Shown here piece after piece: positions 9,274 to 17,649 of a DNA stretch of 64,000 nucleotides; position 1 is the stretch's first letter; each line of letters opens with the position of its first letter. The notes under the pieces were generated by a model. That model was not told the DNA's origin. It saw nothing but the letters and a program-made list of their open reading frames with translations, and searched no databases. Source of the DNA: Desulfatirhabdium butyrativorans DSM 18734 (GTDB lineage: Bacteria > Desulfobacterota > Desulfobacteria > Desulfobacterales > Desulfatirhabdiaceae); contig NZ_KE386985.1 of assembly GCF_000429925.1 (NCBI RefSeq), forward strand, positions 285,739-349,738. The letters run 5' to 3'. The position numbers and the translations under genes were made by a program.

Positions 9274-9477
9274 TGCCTGAACGGAAGCCCGGTTTTGGTT
9301 ACAGTCTGCCCGCAGGCGGCGCGCTGCTCCGAATAGGGGCTTTCCGTTCGGGTACGATGCAGCGGGGAAATCAAAAAGAGCCAATCATCTTGTGTATTCT
9401 CTTTCCGCTATGGCGGGAAGAGCGGAAAACTGACGCGGGCATGACAGCCGGATTTTCATCTTGGAGGGCTGCTGGCC
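9274..9477. other. Spacer with an imperfect hairpin
   Basis: GAACGGAAGCCC at about 9279 pairs with GGGGCTTTCCGTTC near 9336-9350, giving a long stem with one bulge. There is no clear T-run, so terminator function is uncertain. A GGAGG at 9463-9467 serves the next gene. Confidence 0.4.
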
Positions 9478-10377
9478 ATGAAAATGACTTGCAGCAAAGC
9501 ATCTCACTTACAAGCACCGGGAAACATGAGCCAAATGAACAGCGAAGCATTTTTTCGGGAGCTGGACCGGGTTCGGGACATTCCAACGCTGCCTGCCATG
9601 GTGATGGAAGCCAACCGCCTGCTGGAAGACATGAACACCTCGGTTGGCGATCTGTGCGCCGTCATCGAAAAAGATCAGGCCATGACGATGAAGATTCTCA
9701 AACTCGTCAATTCCTCTTTCTATGGACTGCCCTCCCAGATATCCAATATCCGCAACGCCATCATCGTGCTGGGGTACAACACCGTTCGCAACGCCATCAT
9801 GACATTGACGATCATGAAGCTGATGCCGAAAAAAGGGATGAGCATCGAAGGGTTTTCGGTGAGCGAACTCTGGTCCCATGCCGTTGAAGTCGGGGTCCTG
9901 AGCCGTCACCTGGCCGAGCTTGCCGGGGTCAAATGGTCGAACGACTGTTTTGTCGCAGGTCTTCTCCACGACATCGGGAAAGTCATTCTTTTCCGCTTCT
10001 TTCCAGCGATGTTCGAGGCCGTTGTTGCCATGAAACGATCCCGGCGCATCCGGTTTTTCGAAGCGGAGAAAGCGCTGGGTCACGTCGATCATGCCGTCAT
10101 CGGCGGTGTGCTGGGTGAAAAATGGCTGCTGCCGCCCATTCTGATCGAAGCCATCCGGTGCCATCATGAAATTCCCGATCATGCGGAGGATGGCTCTCCG
10201 GTGTTGCTGGTGCACGCAGCCAACCAGATCAGCCATGCAACGGATGAGGATCCGGAAAGCGCCTGCCATTCGAGGGCCGTTCCTTACATCCGCATGTACC
10301 GATCGCTCGATGCGAAAAAGCGGGAAGAAATCCAGATCGAAATCGATGCCTGCAACCGCTTTTTCCGCGAAGGATGA
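9478..10377 (+). CDS. HDOD domain protein
   Basis: HDOD proteins are signalling modules related to HD phosphohydrolases, usually without catalytic activity. The 299-residue product contains the hallmark N-terminal helices (RDIPTLPAMVMEANRLLED), the KILKLVNSSFYGLPSQISNI block and the late GLLHDIGKVILFRFF stretch. The central HD pair is kept here. GGAGG at 9463-9467 is ten bases before the chosen ATG; a later in-frame ATG at 9526 (MSQMNSEAFF) is the alternative. Lying between an HD-GYP regulator and a REC-PAS protein, it probably acts in the same pathway. Confidence 0.9.
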   Translation: MKMTCSKASHLQAPGNMSQMNSEAFFRELDRVRDIPTLPAMVMEANRLLEDMNTSVGDLCAVIEKDQAMTMKILKLVNSSFYGLPSQISNIRNAIIVLGYNTVRNAIMTLTIMKLMPKKGMSIEGFSVSELWSHAVEVGVLSRHLAELAGVKWSNDCFVAGLLHDIGKVILFRFFPAMFEAVVAMKRSRRIRFFEAEKALGHVDHAVIGGVLGEKWLLPPILIEAIRCHHEIPDHAEDGSPVLLVHAANQISHATDEDPESACHSRAVPYIRMYRSLDAKKREEIQIEIDACNRFFREG

Positions 10378-10392
10378 ACCAGAGAGGCCCGC

Positions 10393-11199
10393 ATGGTGGA
10401 GGATGATCGAAATCCTGTCGTGCTGATCGTGGACGATGAGCCCAATGTGATTCATGCGCTGAAACGCCTGCTTCGAAAAGAGCCGATCGTCGTGGTGAGC
10501 GCGCAAAACGGGCAGGAAGCCCTTTCCCTGATGGCCAGGCAGGCGGTGGATATCTTGCTGACGGATCACCGCATGCCGCAGATGTCGGGCATCGAGCTGC
10601 TGTCCGCCGTGAAGGACAAGTATCCCGACACCCTGCGCATGATTCTGACCGGATATACGGACATCGACACCATTGCCGAATGTGTGAATCAGGGGCAGAT
10701 TTATAAATTCTTTTTCAAACCCTGGGACGACAGCCAGTTGATCCTGGAAATCCGCCAGGCGATCGAACACCGGAAGTTGCTTCGGGCCAACGCCCGCCTG
10801 AACGAAACCATCCGCGCCCAGAATGTCGCACTCAGGCGGATGAACGATCACCTGGAGGAACGGATCGAGGAGCGCACCCGGGAGCTGAGGCTTCAAAACG
10901 CGGCCCTGGAGCTGGCGCGGGCCATTCTCGAAGACATTCCGCTTCCCATCCTCGGTGTGAGCACCGAGCATCTGATCGTCTGGATGAACCGCTCGGGTCG
11001 GCATGTTCTGGGCGGGGATCGTCCGCTGCGGCTGGGTGACACGGCGGAAGACCATTTTCCGGAGGAAATCTGCCATCGCATGGATCAGGTGTTTCGGGAA
11101 TTGCATCCGGTGCATCTTGCTTGGGCGGGCCGGGAAATGGCGATCCTTCCACTGAGTGGTCCATTTTCCGGGAAAGGCGTTATCCTGTTGTTTCAATAG
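10393..11199 (+). CDS. Response regulator with coiled coil and PAS-like domain
   Basis: The 268-residue protein has a receiver domain with Asp58 (ILLTDHRMPQMSG) and Lys in FFFKPWDD, a coiled coil (about 125-175, LEERIEERTRELRLQ) and a C-terminal PAS-like domain (ILEDIPLPILGVSTEHLIVWMN). It has no DNA-binding or enzymatic output, so it probably relays by protein contact. The receiver is of the same RMPQMSG class as in the HD-GYP protein at 7888. It ends 31 bases before the membrane histidine kinase gene. Confidence 0.87.
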   Translation: MVEDDRNPVVLIVDDEPNVIHALKRLLRKEPIVVVSAQNGQEALSLMARQAVDILLTDHRMPQMSGIELLSAVKDKYPDTLRMILTGYTDIDTIAECVNQGQIYKFFFKPWDDSQLILEIRQAIEHRKLLRANARLNETIRAQNVALRRMNDHLEERIEERTRELRLQNAALELARAILEDIPLPILGVSTEHLIVWMNRSGRHVLGGDRPLRLGDTAEDHFPEEICHRMDQVFRELHPVHLAWAGREMAILPLSGPFSGKGVILLFQ

Positions 11200-11230
11200 G
11201 GAAAGACGAAATCCATCGATACGGAATGCC

Positions 11231-12697
11231 ATGTTAAAGCCCTGGAAACTGAAAACCCGTCTGTTTTTTGTTGTGGCCGCCCTGATGCTGATCACGGTCA
11301 GCGGCGGCATCGTGATGATCGCCTACAGTATTCAGATGGAGCACATCGTTTCGGAAATTACGGAGCGGGACCTGACGGCGTTTGAAATTGCCGAAGGCAT
11401 GGAAAGTGCTCTTGCGATGCAAAAGGGTTTTGTCGCCTATTACTTCATGGATCGAAACCCCCAGTGGCTGCAGCAATTGGGCGAGTACCGCCAGATTTTT
11501 CGGGAAAAGCTGGCCGAGGCAAAATCCGTGGCGATGGATGCGAAACTTCTTCGGGATATTGAAACCATTGAAACCGAATACAACCGGTATATTCAGAACA
11601 AGGATCAGGTGATCGCCCTTTACAAGAGCGGGAATTCCGAGCACGGCCAGAAGCTGCATCAGGAGGTACGCCAGCAATTTTTCCGGATACTCGATGGGTG
11701 TCAGCGCTTCAAGGATGCCTACCGCAGCAAGGTTTACGAGCAGAAGCTTGCCGTTCATGAACAGGCACGCCGGTTGCGGATCGTGACCATTTTTGCCATT
11801 CTGCTGTGCGGGCTGCTGGCGCTGGTGCTGGTGTGGCTGATGATGGATCAGGTATTCAAGCCGGTGGTGAAGCTGACCCGAGAGCTTGGCGGCATCGCCC
11901 CATCCAGTGGGAAAGGGGATGAAATCCATGCATTGAGCGAGGGGGTTCGGGGTCTGATCGAAGATGCGGACCAGACCTACCATGAACTCAAGCGGAGCCG
12001 GGAGACATTGCTTCAGGCCGAGAAGATGGCCCTGGTGGGGAAACTTGCGGCAGGCATGGCCCACAGCCTGCGAAATCCCTTTACCTCCGTGAAAATGCGC
12101 CTGTTTTCCCTTAGCCGATCCCTCAAGCTGACGGAAACACAGCAGGAAGATTTCGATGTCATCTCGGAGGAAATCCAGCACATCGATACCATCGTTCAGA
12201 ATTTTCTGGAATTTTCGAGACCGCCGAAATTGCGGATGACACGGGTGAGCCCATCGAGTGTGGTGGACCTGGTGATCCGGCTGCTTGCCCACCGCTTGAA
12301 TTCGTACGATGTGACCGTGGAAATTCGAAGAAAAGCGATGCTGCCCGAAATCGAGGCTGATCCGGAACAGCTCAAGGAAGTGCTGGTCAATCTGGTGGTC
12401 AATGCATGTGAGGCGATGAAGCGGGGCGGGCACATCACGATCGAAGAGACGGAATTTTTCGACCCGCAGGCTGGCAGAACGGTCATCCTGCGCATTGCGG
12501 ACACCGGCCCCGGCATTCCCGAGGAAATCCGGGGAAAAGTCTTCCAGCCGTTTTTCACCACCAAGGAAGAAGGAACGGGACTGGGCTTGAGCATTGCCGC
12601 CCGGATCGTGCAGGAACATGGGGGCGAGTTGTCCGTCGAGTCGCCGGAAGGGCAAGGCGCCGTTTTCGTGATGCGGTTTCCCGTGAAGCGGCCGTGA
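11231..12697 (+). CDS. Membrane-bound sensor histidine kinase
   Basis: The 488-residue protein has a transmembrane helix near residues 10-35, a periplasmic four-helix-bundle-like sensor (to about 185), a second transmembrane helix (IFAILLCGLLALVLVWLMM), a HAMP-like linker and a kinase core: His278 in AAGMAHSLRNPFTSVKM, N box EVLVNLVVNACEAM, G boxes DTGPGIPEE and EGTGLGLSIAARI. This NtrB/ZraS-like core normally pairs with an NtrC-type regulator; one lies at 18669, beyond the accessory island. The ATG at 11231 (MLKPWKLKTRLFF) starts directly before the first membrane segment. Confidence 0.92.
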   Translation: MLKPWKLKTRLFFVVAALMLITVSGGIVMIAYSIQMEHIVSEITERDLTAFEIAEGMESALAMQKGFVAYYFMDRNPQWLQQLGEYRQIFREKLAEAKSVAMDAKLLRDIETIETEYNRYIQNKDQVIALYKSGNSEHGQKLHQEVRQQFFRILDGCQRFKDAYRSKVYEQKLAVHEQARRLRIVTIFAILLCGLLALVLVWLMMDQVFKPVVKLTRELGGIAPSSGKGDEIHALSEGVRGLIEDADQTYHELKRSRETLLQAEKMALVGKLAAGMAHSLRNPFTSVKMRLFSLSRSLKLTETQQEDFDVISEEIQHIDTIVQNFLEFSRPPKLRMTRVSPSSVVDLVIRLLAHRLNSYDVTVEIRRKAMLPEIEADPEQLKEVLVNLVVNACEAMKRGGHITIEETEFFDPQAGRTVILRIADTGPGIPEEIRGKVFQPFFTTKEEGTGLGLSIAARIVQEHGGELSVESPEGQGAVFVMRFPVKRP

Positions 12698-13232
12698 ATG
12701 TGTCGCATCGTGAACAGGTATCGGGATAAGTGAAAAGAGCGCCGGTGAAATGAGGGTATAATTTTTCGGCAACCAACACTATCATTAATGATATTAATGA
12801 GATAAGTGGTGTCGCCCGGCCGACACCCCCTTCCCTAAAAATCAGGACAATGGGCGCAAGGGGAATATCGTTATGAATATTGTGGATGGGGAAATGTATC
12901 TTGAACGGAATATTTGATCTATTTCCGAATGGATAGCCAAACCATCTTTAGTGGTTTTCCGGCAGATGGGTAAAATGGATCTTGCTTCAACCACCTCACC
13001 AAAACAAGTTGATATAGGTGATGAAATGGGGGGCTATGTCATTGAACAGAAAACCTGCTAAATACGTAAAGTGAGTATTGAACAAATAAGATTTTAATAT
13101 GATATTAATCAGACATGTCGTTATCAATATCTTCTTTAAATTGGCGATCATGAATATTCATGATATTGAACATAACTGTTCAATATATTGTTATGCCATC
13201 AGAAAAGCCATAGCAGCAAAAGGTAATTCACA
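12698..13232. other. AT-rich intergenic region at the left edge of the accessory island
   Basis: No gene is visible in 535 bp. It holds a 7-bp hairpin (GGTGTCG...CGACACC, 12808-12827), short ATTAATGA-type repeats near 12783-12801, and the two palindromes annotated at 13147-13184. Base composition turns clearly AT-rich from about 12890, unlike the flanking kinase gene, which marks the start of foreign DNA. Confidence 0.6.
13147..13184. promoter_or_regulatory. Two adjacent palindromes upstream of the methylase, operator-like
   Basis: ATCATGAATATTCATGAT (13147-13164) is a perfect 18-bp palindrome. It abuts ATTGAACA-TAAC-TGTTCAAT (13165-13184), 8-bp arms round a 4-base loop. They lie 49-86 bp before the methylase start, where a promoter would be, and could bind a repressor; no regulator gene is seen next to them. 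Confidence 0.5.
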
Positions 13233-15443
13233 TTGATTGAAAAAAAGTTCGATATTCCATTCATCGCAGCCCTCGCTCTGCGGGAAAAACAGATTCAACA
13301 GAACTACAGGCCTATCATAGCGGTACACAAATGGTTCGCTCGCAGGCCGGGTACGCTGTTTCGGGGTCTTTTGCTATCCGAGTTTTCCGATAGCCCGCTA
13401 AGGGAAGGTTTTTACAGGGCGAATGATTTTCCGCATCTACGAATCGCTGACCCCTTCATGGGGGGCGGCACGCCCCTGTTAGAAGCAAATCGTCTTGGTT
13501 TCGACGTGGTCGGGTTTGACATCAATCCTATGTCCTATTGGATCGTGAAACAGGAAATCGAGCATCTTGATTTGACCGCCTATGATAAAGCGGCCAATCT
13601 CCTGTGGGACGAACTTGAAAAAGACATCGGACACTTGTACCGCACAAAGTGCGCCATCTGCGGAAACGAAGAGGCTCACGTTAAGTACTTCCTATGGGTA
13701 AAGACGATTGGATGTCAATACTGTGGGAAAAGCATTGACCTTTTCCCAGGTTATCTTCTTTCCTCCGATGCAAGGCACCCGAAGAACGTTTTCGTATGTT
13801 CTTCTTGCGGGCAATTTTCGGAAACAGATGACCGAAAGAATCCTGGCAAATGCTGTCATTGCGGGGTTTTCCTCTCACTGAAAGGGCCTGCAAGTCGAAA
13901 TCGCTGCAAGTGTTCCCATTGCGGAACGGGAAATTATTTTCCCAACGCGAGACTTGGTCCTCCAAGGCATCGTCTTTTTGCCATGGAATATCATTGCCCG
14001 TCGTGCAAGAGCGGTCATGCCGGCCGGTTTTTCAAGGTGCCTGACGATCAAGACCTAAGTCGGGTAGCGGAATCCGAGGCGCGATTTGCTAAACTACAAT
14101 CACGGTTCGTACCTGACGATGAAATCCCTTCTGGCGACGAGACGAATCGACTCCACCGATGGGGATACAAGCGATATCGTGAAATGTTCAACGTACGTCA
14201 ACTTCTGGGTCTCGAACTGTCGGCCCGGATCATATCAAGTATTACGAACGAACGTGTCCGGAACGCCCTCGCGACGAACCTATCTGATCTGCTTCGTTAC
14301 CAGAATATGCTTTGCCGCTATGACACTGTGGCGCTGAAGTCTCTTGACATATTCTCCGTGCATGGGTTCCCGGTGGGGCTTATTCAATGTGAATCCAATT
14401 TTTTGGGAATTATGGACAGAGACAGAAATGTATGCGTGGGAAGCGGTGGATGGAAAAACATCACAGAAAAATTTCGCAAAGCGAAATCCTACTGCGACGC
14501 TCCGTTTGAATTGATGCACAAAGGCAAACGAAAAGTGACCGTGCCCATCAAGGGCGAATGGATAGGAGACCATCTCGACGGGGGAAAAAAGGCACGACAG
14601 AGGATCGTGCAAATTCATTGCGGTGATGCCGCTGCCGTTGAGCTCCCGGAATCCTCGATAGATGCGGTGTTCACCGACCCTCCTTATTATGGAAATGTCC
14701 AGTATGCGGAACTGATGGACTTCTGTTATGTGTGGTTGAGACGATTGATCGGTAACAAATTGGATGCATTCAGGAATTCATCAACCAGAAATCCACAAGA
14801 GTTGACAGGCAACATAGATATGGGAAGAGGCCTGCAGCATTTCACCGAAGGCCTCTCTTCTGTTTTTCAGAGGATGACAAAGGCGTTAAAACCAGGAGCG
14901 CCTTTGGCATTCACATATCATCATAACACAATTGAAGCCTACCTGCCTGTAGCTGTTGCGATTCTCGATGCTGGTTTAACTTGTTCGACCTCGTTGCCAT
15001 GTCCTGCGGAAATGGGGGCTTCCATCCACATCAACGGCACGGGCTCTTCAATTATTGACACAGTATTCGTATGCCGAACGACAGGGGTTGTTTCAAGAAA
15101 AACACTACCCCATTCACCTGAAGGGGTTGCCTCTCTCGTCCGCGATGATTTAGCCGAACTTCGGAAAGGCAATGTAAAGCCGTCTTTCGGGGACACGCGT
15201 TGCATCGCATACGGTCATCTTGTCCGTTTGGCGATATGGAACCTCCGGAGCGCTTGGGACAAGACGGCCGACACATCCAATAAGATTTCAGCGGTCTCCA
15301 AATGGCTCCGTGATTTCGGCGGATGGCCCAAAGTCGAAAGGCGCCTTAATGAACCAGACCCTTCTTGTCGTCCCGAACCCCTGTTCGAAGTTCGCGAAAC
15401 TATGGAAGAATACGGAGTTGAATATGCCAACGTTTCCTTTTGA
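13233..15443 (+). CDS. Adenine-specific DNA methylase with zinc ribbons (COG1743-like)
   Basis: The 736-residue protein should transfer methyl groups from S-adenosylmethionine to DNA. The cofactor motif is DPFMGGGTPLLEANRLGFD near residue 75, and the catalytic motif TDPPYYGNVQYAEL lies near residue 480. Between them are many CxxC pairs (CAICG, CQYCG, CSSCG, CHCG, CSHCG, CPSC) forming several zinc ribbons, as in COG1743 methylases. The start is a TTG at 13233 preceded by AAAGG. It overlaps the nuclease gene by 20 bases, so the two form a restriction-modification operon. Composition differs from the chromosomal neighbours and suggests transfer. Confidence 0.85.
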   Translation: MIEKKFDIPFIAALALREKQIQQNYRPIIAVHKWFARRPGTLFRGLLLSEFSDSPLREGFYRANDFPHLRIADPFMGGGTPLLEANRLGFDVVGFDINPMSYWIVKQEIEHLDLTAYDKAANLLWDELEKDIGHLYRTKCAICGNEEAHVKYFLWVKTIGCQYCGKSIDLFPGYLLSSDARHPKNVFVCSSCGQFSETDDRKNPGKCCHCGVFLSLKGPASRNRCKCSHCGTGNYFPNARLGPPRHRLFAMEYHCPSCKSGHAGRFFKVPDDQDLSRVAESEARFAKLQSRFVPDDEIPSGDETNRLHRWGYKRYREMFNVRQLLGLELSARIISSITNERVRNALATNLSDLLRYQNMLCRYDTVALKSLDIFSVHGFPVGLIQCESNFLGIMDRDRNVCVGSGGWKNITEKFRKAKSYCDAPFELMHKGKRKVTVPIKGEWIGDHLDGGKKARQRIVQIHCGDAAAVELPESSIDAVFTDPPYYGNVQYAELMDFCYVWLRRLIGNKLDAFRNSSTRNPQELTGNIDMGRGLQHFTEGLSSVFQRMTKALKPGAPLAFTYHHNTIEAYLPVAVAILDAGLTCSTSLPCPAEMGASIHINGTGSSIIDTVFVCRTTGVVSRKTLPHSPEGVASLVRDDLAELRKGNVKPSFGDTRCIAYGHLVRLAIWNLRSAWDKTADTSNKISAVSKWLRDFGGWPKVERRLNEPDPSCRPEPLFEVRETMEEYGVEYANVSF

Positions 15444-16455
15444 AGTAGCGTTTGAGGATATACTGAAAGACCCGGAAAGTTATGTCGACGCCGTATTTTC
15501 CTGCCTCGAGTCGGAGTTTCTCATCATGCCCAAAGGGGCCGGTTTCGTCGAATACTCTGCCTTCGAGCGCGGTTACGAGGCTTTAAAGACAGTGACAAAA
15601 GGATTTTCAAAGTTCGAGCCTGCTACGGTCTTACCCGTGACTCTACGAGAGCCAATCGCAATCGTGGTTCTCCGCACCATGCTTGGATTTACCCCTCCCG
15701 AATGGGGCTACGTGACGACTCAGAGAACCGGTGTCGTGGTTGCCCAAGGTTTTGTCCGTTCTCTCGACCGGAAGGTTCGAATAGCTCCGGAAACACCGAT
15801 CAGCATCAACGGAGTCACCAGGGAACGAATAGAAGCCCTTGTTGATACGGCATGCCAGCTGCTTACTGAGGGTGTGCCCAAAGTGGACGCCGATCAACTA
15901 CATCGGCTCGACAAGGCGGACACGAGACTTGGAGTTGAAAGCATCTCAAACCTTGCCGGCATGGGTGTTCCATATGCCATGCTGCTATACGAACGTTTTC
16001 TCGGAAGACCGTTCGCCGGTCATCGAGATTCGGTCAGTGAATTGGTCGGGGACAGCCTCGAATCAGCAATCGAGGAAGTCTTGTCTGGGGCGGGAATCAG
16101 TTTCCGCAAGACAAAGCGCGCTGAACGTATCGAGGGTTTTGATCAGACTCCGGATTTCATCATCCCGAGCGAATTCAACCCGCAGATCATCATTGAGGCG
16201 AAGATCACGGAAGACGACGGCACAGCGCGAGACAAGGTCACCCGTATTCAGCATCTCGGCGAATTGAGCCTTGCGGGACGATCTCAGGACAAGCCGAAAT
16301 ATGAAGTCATAGCTTGTATCGGTGGCCGCGGTTTTGGGGTTCGCCGTGAGGACATGAAGAAAATGATCCTTGCGACACGGGGTAAGGTTTTTACAATCAA
16401 GACTCTCGACAAACTCGTCGAACATACAAGGCTGGCAGAGTTCAAGACCAAATGA
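15424..16455 (+). CDS. Putative restriction endonuclease, PD-(D/E)XK type
   Basis: The 343-residue product is translated from an ATG inside the methylase 3-prime end, with GGAG eight bases upstream. Near residues 240-260 it has QTPDFIIPSEFNPQIIIEAKI, which fits the D...ExK nuclease core, after a helical region (VSELVGDSLESAIEEVLSGAG) typical of such enzymes. The genetic coupling with a DNA methylase makes a restriction role likely. Recognition sequence and subtype cannot be predicted. An attC-like site begins 10 bp after its stop. Confidence 0.75.
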   Translation: MPTFPFEVAFEDILKDPESYVDAVFSCLESEFLIMPKGAGFVEYSAFERGYEALKTVTKGFSKFEPATVLPVTLREPIAIVVLRTMLGFTPPEWGYVTTQRTGVVVAQGFVRSLDRKVRIAPETPISINGVTRERIEALVDTACQLLTEGVPKVDADQLHRLDKADTRLGVESISNLAGMGVPYAMLLYERFLGRPFAGHRDSVSELVGDSLESAIEEVLSGAGISFRKTKRAERIEGFDQTPDFIIPSEFNPQIIIEAKITEDDGTARDKVTRIQHLGELSLAGRSQDKPKYEVIACIGGRGFGVRREDMKKMILATRGKVFTIKTLDKLVEHTRLAEFKTK

Positions 16456-16464
16456 CATGCAACT

Positions 16465-16558
16465 GCTTCAACCTGACATTGCTAATGTCACACTTTTTGC
16501 TTGTCGTCGCTTCGCTCCTCGGCAAAAAGTGCGCCAATGTACGCAATGCAGGTTAAGC
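16465..16558. repeat. attC-like integron cassette recombination site 1
   Basis: GCTTCAACCTGACATTG at the left pairs with CAATGCAGGTTAAGC at the right, with one extrahelical base, and the inner CACTTTTTGC pairs with GCAAAAAGTG. The right end GTTAAGC fits the R-prime core consensus GTTRRRY. The 94-bp imperfect palindrome follows the nuclease stop by 10 bp, as attC sites follow cassette genes. Confidence 0.65.
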
Positions 16559-16562
16559 AAAT

Positions 16563-16643
16563 GTTGGCGCCGCCTGCGGCGTCGCCAACGCGGCGTTGAC
16601 CCCATCGGGTCCATGTCCTGGAGGCTCCGCAGACGGCGCCAAC
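16563..16643. repeat. 81-bp palindrome containing cassette-linked repeat copy A
   Basis: The ends GTTGGCGCCGCCTGCGG and CCGCAGACGGCGCCAAC are complementary at 16 of 17 positions. Its first 55 bp (16563-16617) recur at 17579-17633 with four differences. Both copies start at or just after an attC-like right end. Confidence 0.75.
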
Positions 16644-16719
16644 CAGGCCATTGGACACCGATGTCACTTGCTTGCATGTGCCTTCAGTACTTGCAAGCTG
16701 CGTGCCACGGGTTAACGCC
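16635..16719. repeat. attC-like site 2
   Basis: GGCGCCAAC at 16635 and GTTAACGCC ending at 16719 are complementary at 7 of 9 positions, and an inner stem GCTTGCA (16670-16676)/TGCAAGC (16692-16698) gives the two-stem architecture of attC. The core deviates from GTTRRRY at the third purine, so this call is weaker than the others. Confidence 0.45.
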
Positions 16720-16755
16720 GCATTATGCAGCAATTCGTGTAGGTGCAAAGCAGTG

Positions 16756-16995
16756 ATGATATTCACGACAATGTTCTTAGCGCTAATCGTCATTGCCATT
16801 CTTTACTTCTTGGCAATTCGATTCATTCCCTGGCCAGCACTCAGTTATGTGCTAGTAGTGGCAGTTGGTTTAATTTGCCTGGTGCAGGGAGATGTACATT
16901 TTCGCTACGTTGGTATAGAGGTTATCGGTATTGGTAGCTTCGCAGTTTGGTTGCACTACAACGTTTTCAAGAATCGAAAAGACGGTGAAGCATAA
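16756..16995 (+). CDS. Small membrane protein, cassette-borne
   Basis: The 79-residue product (MIFTTMFLALIVIAILYFLA...) has two or three hydrophobic segments and a basic C-terminal tail (FKNRKDGEA). I do not recognise the family. It is flanked by attC-like sites and its codon use is unlike that of the signalling genes nearby, as expected for a gene cassette. A GTG directly before the ATG could be the start instead. No clear attC separates it from the next gene, so both may ride in one cassette. Confidence 0.5.
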   Translation: MIFTTMFLALIVIAILYFLAIRFIPWPALSYVLVVAVGLICLVQGDVHFRYVGIEVIGIGSFAVWLHYNVFKNRKDGEA

Positions 16996-17053
16996 ATCAT
17001 TAAAGGCAGACGCAGTAAACGGCGCCGCTTAATTTGTACAAGTTGGGGGTGTA

Positions 17054-17506
17054 ATGGTTTGGCGTACTGAACTTGCTAGTTCCTGCTCCGATCCTTCATT
17101 TGGGAAGGTGGTGGCGAATGCCATCCAAACGCTTTTGGAAAGGGATGGGCTCTTGCTCACAACCGATGCAAACGAAAGAACCATCTCTGCACAGTTGGCC
17201 TGTTATTTGAAGCAGGCGCTTCCCGAGTGGGACGTTGACGTCGAATACAACCGCCAAGGTCTTGACCCAAAGAAAATTGGTATCGGAGGGTCCACTGAAC
17301 TCGTCTATCCAGACATCATCGTCCACCGCAGGCGGTCGGACGCCAATCTACTGGTAGTCGAAATGAAGAAGGGCGACTCCCCGGCGCCAGATGACGAAGA
17401 CCTGAAGAAGCTGCGTGGCTACGCTGCGACGTTCAAATATCCGAACGCTCTATTCCTTCGGCTTTCAACAACCAAGGCGAATGTGTCTGCATTTCTGTGG
17501 GTGTAA
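17054..17506 (+). CDS. PD-(D/E)XK-like nuclease fold protein, cassette-borne
   Basis: The 150-residue product has a helical N-terminal half and then LVYPDIIVHRRR...NLLVVEMKKG, the D...ExK pattern of PD-(D/E)XK nucleases, near residues 85-110. Small proteins of this fold are frequent among integron cassettes; a nuclease or defence role is plausible but unproven. GGGGGTG lies shortly upstream of the ATG. An attC-like site follows 15 bp after the stop, which places the gene at the 3-prime end of a cassette. Confidence 0.6.
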   Translation: MVWRTELASSCSDPSFGKVVANAIQTLLERDGLLLTTDANERTISAQLACYLKQALPEWDVDVEYNRQGLDPKKIGIGGSTELVYPDIIVHRRRSDANLLVVEMKKGDSPAPDDEDLKKLRGYAATFKYPNALFLRLSTTKANVSAFLWV

Positions 17507-17520
17507 GAATGAGCCGCACC

Positions 17521-17586
17521 CCCAACCCGGCAGTCGAGCGGACCTGCACGAAAAGCCGCGCAGGCCGCTCACTTCTACGTTGGCGC
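17521..17586. repeat. attC-like site 3 (best example)
   Basis: CCCAAC at the left and GTTGG at the right form the outer pair. Inside, GAGCGG-a-CCTGC (17536-17547) pairs with GCAGG-CCGCTC (17560-17570), leaving a single extrahelical A, the feature integrases use to choose the strand. The loop ACGAAAAGCCGC and spacing match chromosomal integron attC sites. Confidence 0.75.
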
Positions 17587-17640
17587 CACCTGCGGCGTCG
17601 CCAATGCGGCGTTGACCCTATCGGGTCCACGTCGCATTAG
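17579..17640. repeat. Cassette-linked repeat copy B
   Basis: Positions 17579-17633 match 16563-16617 at 51 of 55 bases. Here the last part folds differently: AATGCGGCGTTGACCC (from 17603) pairs with GGGTCCACGTCGCATT with two mismatches. It begins exactly at the GTTGG end of attC-like site 3. Confidence 0.75.
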
Positions 17641-17649
17641 CCGCCTTCC

